Shown here: piece by piece, positions 33,999 through 43,407 of the stretch
How the letters are laid out: every line of letters starts with the position of its first letter
Numbering within the stretch: position 1 is the stretch's first letter
Source of the DNA: Nonomuraea guangzhouensis
GTDB lineage: Bacteria > Actinomycetota > Actinomycetes > Streptosporangiales > Streptosporangiaceae
Length of the DNA stretch: 64,000 nt
Direction of reading: 5' to 3'
Assembly: GCF_019396345.1 (NCBI RefSeq)
Contig: NZ_JAHKRM010000005.1
Location: 1-64,000, forward strand
The notes under the pieces: generated by a model
What the model was told of the DNA's origin: nothing
Seen by the model: only the letters and a program-made list of their open reading frames with translations
The model's database searches: none
Position numbers and translations under genes: made by a program

Positions 33999-36900
33999 AT
34001 GACCGCGTTCGCCCGGTTGAGTCTTGCCAACCGCAGTTTAGTGATCTTGCTGGCGCTCGTGCTCAGCGCGTTCGGCGCGTTCACGATTCCGCAGCTCAAG
34101 CAGCAGTTGTTGCCGTCACTGTCGTTCCCCGGCGCGTTCGTCATCGCGTCGTATCCCGGTGCTTCGCCGGAGATCGTGGAAGACCAGGTGACCAAGCCGC
34201 TGGAGGACTCCTTCCAGGGCATTCCCGGCATGGAGCAGATGACCTCGACGTCGAAGGAGGGCCTGACGCAGGTCCAGGTGGCCTTCGCGTTCGGCACCGA
34301 CATCGAGGCGTCGATCAACAAGATGCAGCAGGCGGTCAGCCGGGTGCAGCCGCAGTTGCCCTCCGGTGTGGAGCCGCAGGTGGTCGCGGGTAACACCGAC
34401 GACATCCCGGTGCTGGTGCTGGCCGTGGGCGACGGCGGCGACGAGCGGGCGATGGCCGACAAGCTGCGCCGGATCATGGTGCCGGAGTTGCAGTCCGTGG
34501 AGGGGGTGCGGGAGGCGACGGTCACGGGCACGCGTGACGAGGTCGTGACGATCAAGCCGGATCTGAAGAAGATGGCGCTGGCGGGTGTGTCGGCGGCGCA
34601 GATCCCGGAGGTGCTGAAGGCCAACGGGACGCCGATCCCGGCGGGCACCCTGAACGACGGCTCCTCGTCGCTGACGGTCCAGGTGGGCCAGCGTGTCGAT
34701 TCGATCGAGAAGCTGAAGGACCTGTACCTGACCCCGGCCCAACCGCAGACCGCTCAAGCCCAGCCTCAGGCGCAGCCCCAGCAGGGGCAGCCGCAGCAGG
34801 GGCGTCCGGGCGGGCAGCCGCAGGGCGGCCCGGCGCAGACGGCCACGCTGGTCAAGCCGAAGCCGCTCAAGCCGGTCAAGCTGGGTGACGTCGCGGAGAT
34901 CACCCGTGGCCTGGCCGATCCGACGACGATCACCCGTACCGACGGCAGGACCAGCCTGGGCGTGTCGGTGACGATGTCGCCCGACGGCAACGCGGTGTCG
35001 ATCTCGAACGCGATCCGCGAGAAGCTGCCCGAGCTGGGCAGGGCGCTGGGCGACTCGTCGGAGACGGCCGTCGAGGTGGTCTTCGACCAGGCCCCCTACG
35101 TGCAGGAGTCGATCGAGAACCTGACCACCGAGGGCCTGCTGGGCCTGGTGTTCGCGGTGCTGGTCATCTTGGTGTTCCTGCTGTCGGTGCGCTCGACGCT
35201 GGTGACGGCGGTGTCGATCCCGCTGTCGGTGGTGATCGCGCTGATCGCGTTGTGGGCGGGCGACTATTCGCTGAACATGCTGACGCTCGGCGCGCTGACG
35301 ATCGCGGTCGGCCGGGTGGTGGACGACTCGATCGTGGTGCTGGAGAACATCAAGCGTCATCTCGGGTACGGCGAGGCGAAGCTGTCGGCGATCTTGTCGG
35401 GGGTTCGCGAGGTGTCGGGCGCGGTGACGGCCTCGACGCTGACGACGGTGGCGGTGTTCGCGCCGATCGCGGTGGTCGGCGGCATGGTGGGTGAGCTGTT
35501 CGGGCCGTTCGCGGTCACGGTGGCGGTGGCGTTGCTGGCTTCGCTGGTGGTGTCGCTGACGGTGGTGCCGGTGCTGGCGTACTGGTTCTTGAAGGCGCCG
35601 GCGCTGACGCCGGAGCAGGCGCGGGCGCAGCGTGAGGAGGCCGAGGCCAAGGAGTTGCGCAGCCCGTTGCAGCGCGCCTATCTGCCGGTGTTGCGGTTCG
35701 CGACGCGGTTCAAGCTGGTGACGGTGCTGATCGGGCTGGCGGTGTTCGTCGGCACGCTGGGGCTGGCGGGCCAGTTGCAGACGAACTTCCTGGACTCCTC
35801 TGGCCAGAACACCGTCTCGGTGTCGCAGAAGATGCCGGTGGGCACCGACCTGGCCACGACGGACGCGGCGGCCAAGAAGGTGGAGGGCGTCCTTTCCGGC
35901 CTGGACGGGGTGGAGACGTACCAGGTGAACGTGGGTGGCGGCAACGCGATGCGCGGTGGCGCGGGCGGTGGCGCGGATCGGGCGTCGTACTCGCTGACGT
36001 TGAAGGAGGGTGCCGAGACGCCGGTGGTAGAGCAGGCGTTGCGCGACAAGCTGGCCGGTCTTTCGGGGATCGGTGAGGTGACGGTCGGCGGGTCCGGCGG
36101 CGGCGGGTTCTCCTCCGACTCCATCGACGTGATCGTGCAGGCGGCCGACGCCGAGACGCTGCGGACGGCGGCGGACGCGGTCAAGACGGCGATGGGCCAG
36201 GTGCCGGGGTTGCGTGATGTGGCCTCGAACCTGGAGGCGAGCGCGCCGCGCGTCGAGGTGCGGGTGGACAAGGAGAAGGCGGCGGCCAAGGGGTTGTCGG
36301 AGGCGCAGATCGGCCAGTCGGTGGCGCAGGCGTTCCGCGGGGCGCCGCTGGGTCAGGTGACGCTGGACGGTCGGGCCAGTGATCTGGTGCTGCGGGTGGG
36401 TGATGCGCCCGAGGATGTCAAGGCGATCGAGGGTCTGAAGCTGGTGACGGCTTCGGGTGTGGTGAAGCTGTCGTCGGTGGCCGATGTGGAGCGGGTGGCC
36501 GGGCCGACGCAGGTGACGCGGATCGATGGTGAGCGTTCGGCGACGGTGTCGGCCAAGGCGACGGGCTCGGATCTGGGCAGTGTGACGCAGGCGCTGACGA
36601 CGAAGCTGGACGGGGTGACGCTGTCGGCGGGTGCCTCGTATGAGATCGGTGGGGCGTCGGCGGATCAGCAGGAGGCGTTCGCGGATCTGGGGATGGCGAT
36701 GCTGGCGGCGATCGCGATCGTGTTCATGATCATGGTGGCGACGTTCCGGAGTTTCGTGCAGCCGCTGATCTTGCTGGTGTCGATTCCGTTCGCGGCGACG
36801 GGCGCGGTGGGGTTGCTGGTGGCGACGGGCACGGCGATGGGTGTGCCGGCGTTGATCGGCATGCTGATGCTGATCGGGATCGTGGTGACGAACGCGATCG

Positions 36901-37235
36901 TGCTGATCGACCTGATCAACCAGTATCGCGCTCAGGGGATGGGGATCGTGGAGGCGGTGATCGAGGGTGGCCGGCGCAGGTTGCGGCCGATCCTGATGAC
37001 CGCGGTGGCCACGATCTGCGCGCTGACGCCGATGGCACTGGGGGTGACGGGGTCGGGCGGGTTCATCTCCCAGCCGCTGGCGATCGTGGTCATCGGTGGT
37101 CTGGTGACCTCGACGCTGCTGACGCTGGTGCTGGTGCCGACGCTGTACACGGTGGTGGAGCGGGCGAAGGAGCGGCTGCGCCGCAAGCCGGCCGAGCCGA
37201 AGCCGGAGCCGAAGGTGCTGGCCCCGACCTCCTGA
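33999..37235 (+). CDS. RND-superfamily efflux transporter (HAE-1/SwrC type)
   Basis: A 1078-aa membrane transporter with 12 predicted helices and two large extracytoplasmic loops. The proton-relay Asp pair is visible in VGRVVDDSIVVLENI, and the second-half equivalent IGIVVTNAIVLIDLINQYR is present. A low-complexity Gln/Pro/Gly insertion (about residues 247-285) sits in the first large loop. As in Gram-positive SwrC-like pumps, no membrane-fusion or outer-membrane partner is encoded nearby. It probably exports amphipathic drugs or lipids under MarR control. Confidence 0.92.
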   Translation: MTAFARLSLANRSLVILLALVLSAFGAFTIPQLKQQLLPSLSFPGAFVIASYPGASPEIVEDQVTKPLEDSFQGIPGMEQMTSTSKEGLTQVQVAFAFGTDIEASINKMQQAVSRVQPQLPSGVEPQVVAGNTDDIPVLVLAVGDGGDERAMADKLRRIMVPELQSVEGVREATVTGTRDEVVTIKPDLKKMALAGVSAAQIPEVLKANGTPIPAGTLNDGSSSLTVQVGQRVDSIEKLKDLYLTPAQPQTAQAQPQAQPQQGQPQQGRPGGQPQGGPAQTATLVKPKPLKPVKLGDVAEITRGLADPTTITRTDGRTSLGVSVTMSPDGNAVSISNAIREKLPELGRALGDSSETAVEVVFDQAPYVQESIENLTTEGLLGLVFAVLVILVFLLSVRSTLVTAVSIPLSVVIALIALWAGDYSLNMLTLGALTIAVGRVVDDSIVVLENIKRHLGYGEAKLSAILSGVREVSGAVTASTLTTVAVFAPIAVVGGMVGELFGPFAVTVAVALLASLVVSLTVVPVLAYWFLKAPALTPEQARAQREEAEAKELRSPLQRAYLPVLRFATRFKLVTVLIGLAVFVGTLGLAGQLQTNFLDSSGQNTVSVSQKMPVGTDLATTDAAAKKVEGVLSGLDGVETYQVNVGGGNAMRGGAGGGADRASYSLTLKEGAETPVVEQALRDKLAGLSGIGEVTVGGSGGGGFSSDSIDVIVQAADAETLRTAADAVKTAMGQVPGLRDVASNLEASAPRVEVRVDKEKAAAKGLSEAQIGQSVAQAFRGAPLGQVTLDGRASDLVLRVGDAPEDVKAIEGLKLVTASGVVKLSSVADVERVAGPTQVTRIDGERSATVSAKATGSDLGSVTQALTTKLDGVTLSAGASYEIGGASADQQEAFADLGMAMLAAIAIVFMIMVATFRSFVQPLILLVSIPFAATGAVGLLVATGTAMGVPALIGMLMLIGIVVTNAIVLIDLINQYRAQGMGIVEAVIEGGRRRLRPILMTAVATICALTPMALGVTGSGGFISQPLAIVVIGGLVTSTLLTLVLVPTLYTVVERAKERLRRKPAEPKPEPKVLAPTS

Positions 37236-37257
37236 CGCGAGCTGATTCAAGGGGGGT

Positions 37258-37294
37258 GCTCCGCCCGTGCGGCCTGGTGCCGTGCGGGCGGAGC
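37258..37294 (+). terminator. Hairpin between RND gene and purB
   Basis: GCTCCGCCCG starts a 16-nt arm (37258-37273) that pairs with 37279-37294 with two mismatches and a 5-nt loop, 23 nt after the RND stop. Likely terminator; purB has its own promoter-like TAGACT (37303-37308). Confidence 0.7.
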
Positions 37295-37316
37295 TGTGTG
37301 AATAGACTTGTGCGAC

Positions 37317-38747
37317 GTGACTTCCAAGCCGCGTATCCCTGATGTCCTGGCCGCCCGTTATGCCTCTGCGGAGCTGGCCCGGTTGTGGTCTCCCGAGTAC
37401 AAGGTGGTCGCCGAGCGGCGGCTGTGGCTGGCGGTGTTGCGGGCGCAGGCGGAGCTGGGGGTCGCGGTTCCCGAGGAGGCGGTGGCCGACTACGACAAGG
37501 TGGTCGAGCAGGTCGATCTGGCGTCGATCGCGGCGCGGGAGCGGGTGACGCGGCACGATGTGAAGGCGCGCATCGAGGAGTTCAACGCGCTGGCCGGGCA
37601 CGAGCAGGTGCACAAGGGCATGACCTCGCGCGATCTGACGGAGAACGTCGAGCAGTTGCAGGTGCGTGACAGTCTGCTGCTGGTGCGGGATCGGGTGGTG
37701 GCGTTGCTGGCCCGGCTGGCGACGCTGGCCGAGGAGCATGAGGCGACGGTGATGGCGGGCCGTTCGCACAATGTGGCGGCGCAGGCCACGACGCTGGGCA
37801 AGCGGTTCGCGTCGGCGGCCGATGAGCTGCTGGTGGCTTTCCGCCGCTTGGAGGAGCTGATCGCCCGTTATCCGCTGCGTGGGATCAAGGGGCCGGTGGG
37901 GACGGCTCAGGACATGCTGGATCTGCTGGACGGGGATCGCGGGAAGCTGGCGGAGCTGGAGGGGCGGGTGGCCGCGCATCTGGGGTTCGAGCGGCGTTTC
38001 ACCAGTGTGGGGCAGGTCTATCCGCGGTCGCTGGATTTCGAGGTGGTTTCGGCTCTGGTGCAGTTGGCGGCGGCGCCGTCGTCGCTGGCCAAGACGATCC
38101 GGTTGATGGCCGGGCATGAGCTGGTGACCGAGGGGTTCCAGGAGGGGCAGGTCGGTTCGTCGGCGATGCCGCACAAGATGAACACGCGCTCGTGTGAGCG
38201 GGTGAACGGTCTGACGGTGGTGTTGCGGGGTTACGCCTCGATGGTGGGCGAGCTGGCGGGCGATCAGTGGAACGAGGGTGATGTGTCGTGTTCGGTGGTG
38301 CGCCGGGTGGCGTTGCCGGACGCGTTCTTCGCCTTCGACGGGCTGGTGGAGACGATGTTGACGGTCCTGGATGAGTTCGGGGCGTTCCCGGCGGTGATCT
38401 CGGCTGAGCTGGATCGGTATCTGCCGTTCCTGGCGACGACGAAGATGCTGATGGCGGCGGTACGCGCGGGGGTGGGGCGTGAGCAGGCGCACGAGCTGAT
38501 CAAGGAGCACGCGGTGGCGGCGGCGCTGGCGATGCGTTCGCGGGGCGCGGCCAACGAGTTGCTGGATCGGCTGGCGGCCGATGAGCGTTTCCCGGTGGAT
38601 CGGGCGGGCCTGGAGGCGCTGCTGGGTGATCGGGTGTCGTTCACCGGTGCGGCGGCTGACCAGGTGGAGGCGGTGTCGCAGGCGGTGGGCGAGGTCGTGG
38701 CGGCCCATCCGGAGGCGGCGGCCTATCGGCCGGGCTCGATTCTGTGA
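37317..38747 (+). CDS. purB: Adenylosuccinate lyase
   Basis: A 476-aa enzyme of purine synthesis that removes fumarate from SAICAR and adenylosuccinate. PRIPDVLAARYASAELARLWS matches actinobacterial PurB N-termini, THDVK-like RHDVKARIEEF and KGMTSRDLTEN contain active-site His/Thr residues, and the family signature appears as GSSAMPHKMNTRSCERVNGL. GTG 37317 is preferred: it is 8 nt after a TAGACT -10, so translation may be leaderless; TTG 37308 is in frame. The GNAT gene overlaps its stop. Confidence 0.92.
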   Translation: MTSKPRIPDVLAARYASAELARLWSPEYKVVAERRLWLAVLRAQAELGVAVPEEAVADYDKVVEQVDLASIAARERVTRHDVKARIEEFNALAGHEQVHKGMTSRDLTENVEQLQVRDSLLLVRDRVVALLARLATLAEEHEATVMAGRSHNVAAQATTLGKRFASAADELLVAFRRLEELIARYPLRGIKGPVGTAQDMLDLLDGDRGKLAELEGRVAAHLGFERRFTSVGQVYPRSLDFEVVSALVQLAAAPSSLAKTIRLMAGHELVTEGFQEGQVGSSAMPHKMNTRSCERVNGLTVVLRGYASMVGELAGDQWNEGDVSCSVVRRVALPDAFFAFDGLVETMLTVLDEFGAFPAVISAELDRYLPFLATTKMLMAAVRAGVGREQAHELIKEHAVAAALAMRSRGAANELLDRLAADERFPVDRAGLEALLGDRVSFTGAAADQVEAVSQAVGEVVAAHPEAAAYRPGSIL

Positions 38748-39517
38748 TCGTTGAGCTTGCGCGGCTGGATCAGGTGCGGTCGGTGTGCGGTGATGACGAT
38801 CTGCTGATGTGGGCGGCGCAGGGGTTATCGGGTGGCGTGCGGGCGTGGGCGCTGGGTGATGGGGTGGTGGTGGCTTCGCCGGGGGTCTCGCGTCATGACC
38901 GGCTGGCGGTGTGGGGTGGTGCGGCGTGTGTGACGGAGCTGGTGCGGCATGCGCTGGCGGAGGTGGGTCCGTCGTATCGGCCGTTCGGTGATGTGGAGTT
39001 GATGGCGGATGTGACGGCGAAGGTCGCGGGGTTGGAGGTGGCGGGCACGTTCTGCTGGATGAGCCTGCCCGGCCTCCCCGCCCCGGCTTCAGACGCGGGC
39101 GCGGTGAGTGGGCTCTGGGACGCGTCGCAGGGTGGCTGGTTGGGGCCGGGGGCGGACGCGGAGGTGGCCGGGTTGCTGGCGGCCGCCGCGCCGCGGTCGT
39201 ATGCGGCGCCCGGTATGGCCGGGGTGCGGCGCTGGGCGGGGGTCTGGATGGAGGAGGCGGGGCACAGGGTGTTGGCGGCGGTGGCGGCTGATGCGTGGAG
39301 TGCTCCGTCGGTCGGGTTCTTGGCGGGGGTGGCGACGGCTGCCCGGTTTCGCGGGCGGGGGCTGGCGGAGCGGCTGTGCCGGTGGGTGTCGGGTGAGCTG
39401 GTGGCGGCGCGGGGCAGGGCGGCGCTGATGGTGGATGAGGACAACCGGGCGGCGATCGGGGTTTATGAGCGGATCGGTTATCGCCGTAGAGCGGTCATGG
39501 CGTCGCAGGTGACGTAG
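38744..39517 (+). CDS. GNAT-family N-acetyltransferase
   Basis: A 257-aa protein whose C-terminal half has the acetyl-CoA loop VGFLAGVATAARFRGRGLAERLC and the later DEDNRAAIGVYERIGYRRR; the N-terminal half is a degenerate second GNAT-like region. GTG 38744 overlaps the purB stop (GTGA), so it is translationally coupled to purB. Acceptor substrate unknown. Confidence 0.85.
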   Translation: MIVELARLDQVRSVCGDDDLLMWAAQGLSGGVRAWALGDGVVVASPGVSRHDRLAVWGGAACVTELVRHALAEVGPSYRPFGDVELMADVTAKVAGLEVAGTFCWMSLPGLPAPASDAGAVSGLWDASQGGWLGPGADAEVAGLLAAAAPRSYAAPGMAGVRRWAGVWMEEAGHRVLAAVAADAWSAPSVGFLAGVATAARFRGRGLAERLCRWVSGELVAARGRAALMVDEDNRAAIGVYERIGYRRRAVMASQVT

Positions 39518-39548
39518 GCGTGGCCGGCTCCGGGAAAGGTTTGTGGTT

Positions 39549-39821
39549 TTAGAAGGGGGTGGCGTGGCGGAGTAGCTCGGTGAGCAGGGGGCGCAGGGCG
39601 GCGGGGACGTCGGGTTCGGTGAGTTCGGTGGTCTGGTCGCCGGTGGGGTGGTGGACGGTGAGCCGGTAGCGGGGCTGGGCCGCCGTGGCGGGGGTGGCGG
39701 CGGGTTCGGCGGCGCTGAGGGCGGTCAGGACGCTGCGCAGGTCGTCGTCCAGGTCGGTGTCGAGGGTGACGTGGCGGCGCAGGCCGGTGAAGCCGCCGCT
39801 GGTTTCGAGCGTCACGCGCAT
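39549..39821 (-). CDS. Emfourin-type M4 protease inhibitor
   Basis: A 90-aa protein, MRVTLETSGGFTGLRRHVTLDTDLDDDL and ending PALRPLLTELLRHATPF. It matches the small proteins found just downstream of protealysin-like M4 proteases, named emfourin in Serratia, which bind and inhibit the protease. Its start is 129 nt downstream of the protease stop on the same strand. The homology is judged from length, the EtSGGFTG start and context. Confidence 0.75.
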   Translation of the reverse strand: MRVTLETSGGFTGLRRHVTLDTDLDDDLRSVLTALSAAEPAATPATAAQPRYRLTVHHPTGDQTTELTEPDVPAALRPLLTELLRHATPF

Positions 39822-39949
39822 GGCGTCCCTTCCGGCGGATGGTTCGTCTTTCACGGTACGCGGGACAGACTCCGCACGGGTCTGTGGCGGGTATCGTCGC
39901 GGAACCCTCGCGGGATGCCGCGCCGGCAGGCCCGTGCGGAGAGCGTGGG

Positions 39950-41026
39950 TTACCAGAATCCCTGCTGCCGGGCGGCGCCGCGGACGGTCTGGGGGGACTG
40001 GCGGGGGACGAGGTTGTTGCGGGCCAGGATGCGGGCCTGGGCGACGGCGACGGTGGCGGCGTCGGTGAACTTGGCGTTGGGCCACAGGTTCTGCAGGGTC
40101 TGGTACATGATCAGGGTGGCGGCGTCGAGGCCGATGTCCTGGCTGATGAGGTAGAACCAGCGGTTGGTGATGCCGGACATGATGTGGGGGTCGGCGGGTT
40201 CGAAGTAGCCGGACATGTCGCGGGGTTGCGGGTCGCGGCCCATGAGGGGGTTGTCGAAGGCGGTGCCGGGTTCGGCCATGTTGCGCAGTGCTTCGCCGTA
40301 GAGGTCGTCGGCCATGATCTCGTCGCCGATGAGCCAGTTGTGGGTGTGGGCGTCGTGGTTGTTGGCGTAGGCGTCGATGGCGGTGCCGAGCATGTCGCTG
40401 AAGGATTCGTTGAGGGCGCCGCTCTGGTCGTTGGTGTAGTTGAGGTTGGCGCTGAACTGGGTGACGCCGTGGGTGAGTTCGTGGGCGCACACGTCGGCGC
40501 TGGCGGTCAGGTCCTTGAAGACCAGGCCGCTGCCGTTGCCGAACACCATGCGCAGGCCGGCGTCGTCCCAGAAGGCGTTGTCGAAGCCGACGCCGAAGTT
40601 GACGTTGGCGACGAGGTTGAGTCCGGCGTTGTCGATGGAGTCGCGGCCGAGTTTGTCTTTGTAGTAGGTGCGGACGATGCCGAGGTAGTCGTAGGCGTCG
40701 TTGGCGTTCTGGGCGCCGACGGCGGGGTCTCCTTCGCCGCGGATGAAGGTGACGTCGAAGGTCCACTGGTTGAGGTCGTCGTAGATGAGGCGGCCGGCGG
40801 TGCCGGGTTTGGGGATGGTGAGTCCGGGTGGGACGGTTTCGGGTTCGGCGGTGAGGCGTTGCTGTTCGCCCAGGGGCAGGGCCTCGGGGCTGCGACGGCC
40901 GCGGCGGAACTGGGCGGAGACGACCGCTGAGCGCTGGGCGGAGGCGGGTTCGGCGCTCTGTTGTGCCTGGACTTTGGCGATGTGGTCGAGGACGTGGGGC
41001 GGGACGAAGCTGCAGCGATATGCCAT
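39950..41026 (-). CDS. Protealysin-like M4 metalloprotease
   Basis: A 358-aa thermolysin-family protease. It has no signal peptide but a short propeptide beginning MAYRCSFVPPHVLDHIA, with the PPHVL motif like the PPL-type motif of protealysin precursors. Zinc ligands are His182 and His186 in HELTHGV (Glu183 catalytic) and Glu207 in GALNESFSD; a later DPHIMSGITNRWFYL supplies the catalytic His region. Cytoplasmic or non-classically exported M4 proteases of this type act on host or bacterial proteins. Paired with an emfourin-like inhibitor gene. Confidence 0.9.
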   Translation of the reverse strand: MAYRCSFVPPHVLDHIAKVQAQQSAEPASAQRSAVVSAQFRRGRRSPEALPLGEQQRLTAEPETVPPGLTIPKPGTAGRLIYDDLNQWTFDVTFIRGEGDPAVGAQNANDAYDYLGIVRTYYKDKLGRDSIDNAGLNLVANVNFGVGFDNAFWDDAGLRMVFGNGSGLVFKDLTASADVCAHELTHGVTQFSANLNYTNDQSGALNESFSDMLGTAIDAYANNHDAHTHNWLIGDEIMADDLYGEALRNMAEPGTAFDNPLMGRDPQPRDMSGYFEPADPHIMSGITNRWFYLISQDIGLDAATLIMYQTLQNLWPNAKFTDAATVAVAQARILARNNLVPRQSPQTVRGAARQQGFW

Positions 41027-41189
41027 GGCGCAACCCTTGTGCCGGGGGTGGTTGTGACGTTTCCACGTAAGCGGGGGCCGGTGGGGGCGCGCATCGGTGG
41101 TGGTCTCAGGGCTATCCCTAGGGCCGTCTGGAGGGTGGCTGGAAAATCGGATGAGGTTCGCCAGGTGGTCAGGCAGAGTTGACGGTGTG

Positions 41190-42224
41190 ATGTCCGATTT
41201 TGTGCCTGGTATTGAGTTGTCCCGAGCCTTTTATGCCGAGGTGGTGGCGCCGCTGGTGGAGCGGGTGCCGCATAGTGCCGCGTTGATCGGGCCGGGGTCG
41301 GAGGTGCTGGCGTTCGACACGGGCCGGTCCGCTGATCATGACTGGGGTCCGCGGGTGCTGGTGTTCGTGGAGCCGCAGGCGGTGGCGGAGGTGGAGGCGC
41401 GGGTGCTGGCCGGGCTTCCGGAGCGGTTTCGGGGGCTGGCGACGGTGTTCGACTATCACGGTGCGCTGCGGCCGGGGGTGGTGGTCGACGATCTGGAGGC
41501 TTGGCTGGTGGGGCGGCTGGGGTTCGATCCGCGGCGGGGGGTGTCGCTGCTGGATTGGCTGTCGGTGCCGTGGCAGAGCCTGGCGGAGGTGACGTCGGGG
41601 GAGGTGTTCCATGACGGGCTGGGCGGGTTGGAGGCGGCTCGGGCGGCGTTGCGCTGGTATCCGGGGGATGTGTGGCGTTATGTGCTGGCGTGTCAGTGGC
41701 GGCGTATCGCGCAGGAGGAGCCTTTTCCCGGCCGGTCGGGTGAGGTGGGCGATGAGCTCGGCTCGGCCGTCGTGGGGGCGCGGCTGAGCCGGGAGGTGAT
41801 GCGGCTGGCGCTGCTGTTGCGCCGCCGCTACCCGCCGTACGCCAAGTGGCTGGGCAGCGCTCTGGCGCGGATGCCCGGTTCGACGGAGCTGGGGGAGTCG
41901 CTGGGGCTGGCGGTGGCCGCCCGGTCGTGGCGGGAGCGGGAGGACGGGCTGGCCGCGGCCTACGGGCGGCTGGCGGCGTTGCAGAACCGGGTGGGGCTGG
42001 CCGAGCCGCTGGATGAGCGGGTGCGCGGTTTTCATGATCGGCCGTTCCGGGTGATCGGGGGTGATCGGTTCGCGCAGGCGTTGCTGGGGTCGGTGTCGGA
42101 TCCGGTGATCAGGGGGTTGCCGGTGGTGGGGTGTGTGGATCAGCTGTCGGACTCGGTGGATCTGCTGCTGGAGCCGGGCCGGGCCCGGGCGGTGACGGCG
42201 GCGGCGCTCGGCCTGGGCGCCTGA
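41190..42224 (+). CDS. DUF4037 nucleotidyltransferase-fold protein
   Basis: A 344-aa protein. GPGSEVLAFDTGRSADHDWGPRVLVFVE is the polymerase-beta-like NTase core (Gly/Ser and Asp pair) seen in DUF4037 proteins, followed by a helical C-terminal half with GDVWRYVLACQWRRIAQEEPFPGRSGEVGDELGS. ATG 41190 was chosen; GTG 41187 and longer in-frame starts exist, and no ribosome site is evident. It could transfer nucleotides to a small molecule, as aminoglycoside nucleotidyltransferases do, but the function of the family is unknown. Confidence 0.8.
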   Translation: MSDFVPGIELSRAFYAEVVAPLVERVPHSAALIGPGSEVLAFDTGRSADHDWGPRVLVFVEPQAVAEVEARVLAGLPERFRGLATVFDYHGALRPGVVVDDLEAWLVGRLGFDPRRGVSLLDWLSVPWQSLAEVTSGEVFHDGLGGLEAARAALRWYPGDVWRYVLACQWRRIAQEEPFPGRSGEVGDELGSAVVGARLSREVMRLALLLRRRYPPYAKWLGSALARMPGSTELGESLGLAVAARSWREREDGLAAAYGRLAALQNRVGLAEPLDERVRGFHDRPFRVIGGDRFAQALLGSVSDPVIRGLPVVGCVDQLSDSVDLLLEPGRARAVTAAALGLGA

Positions 42225-42285
42225 CAGGTGTTTGCCTCCTTCTGCCGGGTAGCGGGACCCGACGAACGGAAAGCACGAGAGCGTC

Positions 42286-43338
42286 ATGAGCACGAAAACC
42301 GACGAGTTCGCCGACCGCCTGTTCCACGCGGCGCTCGGCGCGATAGAGGTCCTGTCGGTGCACATCGGTGACCGGCTGGGCTGGTATCGCGCGCTGGCCG
42401 AGCACGGTCCGGCCGATCCCGGTGAGCTGGCCGCCCGCGCGGGCGGCCACGAGCGCTACGCCAGGGAGTGGCTCGAACAGCAGGCCGCGTGCGGCATCTT
42501 GGAGGTCACCGCCGATGGGCGTTTCGCGCTGCCCGGCGGCGCGGCGGAGGTGCTGACCGACTCCTCCAGCCTGGCCTACCTCGCGCCGCTGGCGCGGATG
42601 CTGACCAGCGCCGCCGTGCAGATGCCCGCTCTGCTGGAGGCCTACCGGGGTGGTGGCGGGGTCGGCTGGGCGAGCTTCGGCGAGGACATGCGCGAGTCCC
42701 AGGCGGACCTGAACCGGCCGTGGTTCGAGCGCGCGCTGCCGCAGGCCATCGCGGGCGTGCCCGGCCTGGACGCAGTTCTGCGCCGTCCCGGGGCCCGCAT
42801 CGCCGACCTCGGCTGCGGCGCCGGGTGGTCGACGATCGCGCTGGCCAGGGCCTATCCCGAGGCCACGGTGGAGGGCGTCGACATCGACGGCCCGTCCGTC
42901 GAGCTGGCCGCGCGCAACGCCGCGAGCGCCGGTGCCGGGCCCGGCGTCACCTTCCGCCAGGGGGATGCCGCCCTGCTCGGTGAGGATCGCTACGACGCCG
43001 TGTTCGCCTTCGAGTGCGTGCACGACATGCCGCGACCGGTGCAGACGCTGGCGGCGGCGCGGCGCGCGGTCGTGCCCGGTGGGGCGGTGGTGGTGATGGA
43101 CGAGGCAGTGGGTGAGCGCTTCGCCGGGCCCGCCGATGAGGTGGAGCGGCTGATGTACGGCTTCAGCCTGCTGATCTGCCTGCCGGACGGGATGAGCGAC
43201 CCGCCTTCGGCCGCCACGGGAACGGTGATGCGGCCGGACACGCTGCGCCGGTACGCGCGCGAGGCCGGGTTCGCCGACCTGGAAGTCCTGCCGATCGAGG
43301 ACTTCGGATTCTGGCGCTTCTACCGCCTCATCCCCTGA
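42286..43338 (+). CDS. SAM-dependent methyltransferase with N-terminal winged helix
   Basis: A 350-aa protein. Residues 15-90 form a dimerisation/winged-helix region (LGWYRALAEHGPADPGELAARAG), 165-290 a class I methyltransferase with motif I IADLGCGAGWSTIALA, GVDIDGPSVELAARNA, and FAFECVHDMPRP. The small-molecule target is unknown. It lies just upstream of a TetR gene with a perfect inverted repeat in between. Confidence 0.86.
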   Translation: MSTKTDEFADRLFHAALGAIEVLSVHIGDRLGWYRALAEHGPADPGELAARAGGHERYAREWLEQQAACGILEVTADGRFALPGGAAEVLTDSSSLAYLAPLARMLTSAAVQMPALLEAYRGGGGVGWASFGEDMRESQADLNRPWFERALPQAIAGVPGLDAVLRRPGARIADLGCGAGWSTIALARAYPEATVEGVDIDGPSVELAARNAASAGAGPGVTFRQGDAALLGEDRYDAVFAFECVHDMPRPVQTLAAARRAVVPGGAVVVMDEAVGERFAGPADEVERLMYGFSLLICLPDGMSDPPSAATGTVMRPDTLRRYAREAGFADLEVLPIEDFGFWRFYRLIP

Positions 43339-43353
43339 CAGCGAAACTGCACT

Positions 43354-43391
43354 CAACCCCAAAAATGCAATGGACTTGAAGTTTGGGGTTG
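43354..43391. promoter_or_regulatory. Inverted repeat between methyltransferase and TetR genes
   Basis: CAACCCCAAA (43354-43363) and TTTGGGGTTG (43382-43391) are perfect 10-bp inverted arms around 18 bp. They lie 16 nt after the methyltransferase stop and 17 nt before the TetR ATG, bracketing its likely promoter (-10 TTAAGT 43394-43399). An operator is more likely than a terminator because the loop is long. Confidence 0.6.
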
Positions 43392-43407
43392 GGTTAAGTT
43401 GTTCCGC

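Noticed and set aside
34116..38708. A 1530-codon open frame on the minus strand across the RND and purB genes
   Set aside because: It is antisense to two well-supported genes; its composition (Arg/His/Gln-rich, no domain) is what GC-rich codon bias produces on the opposite strand.
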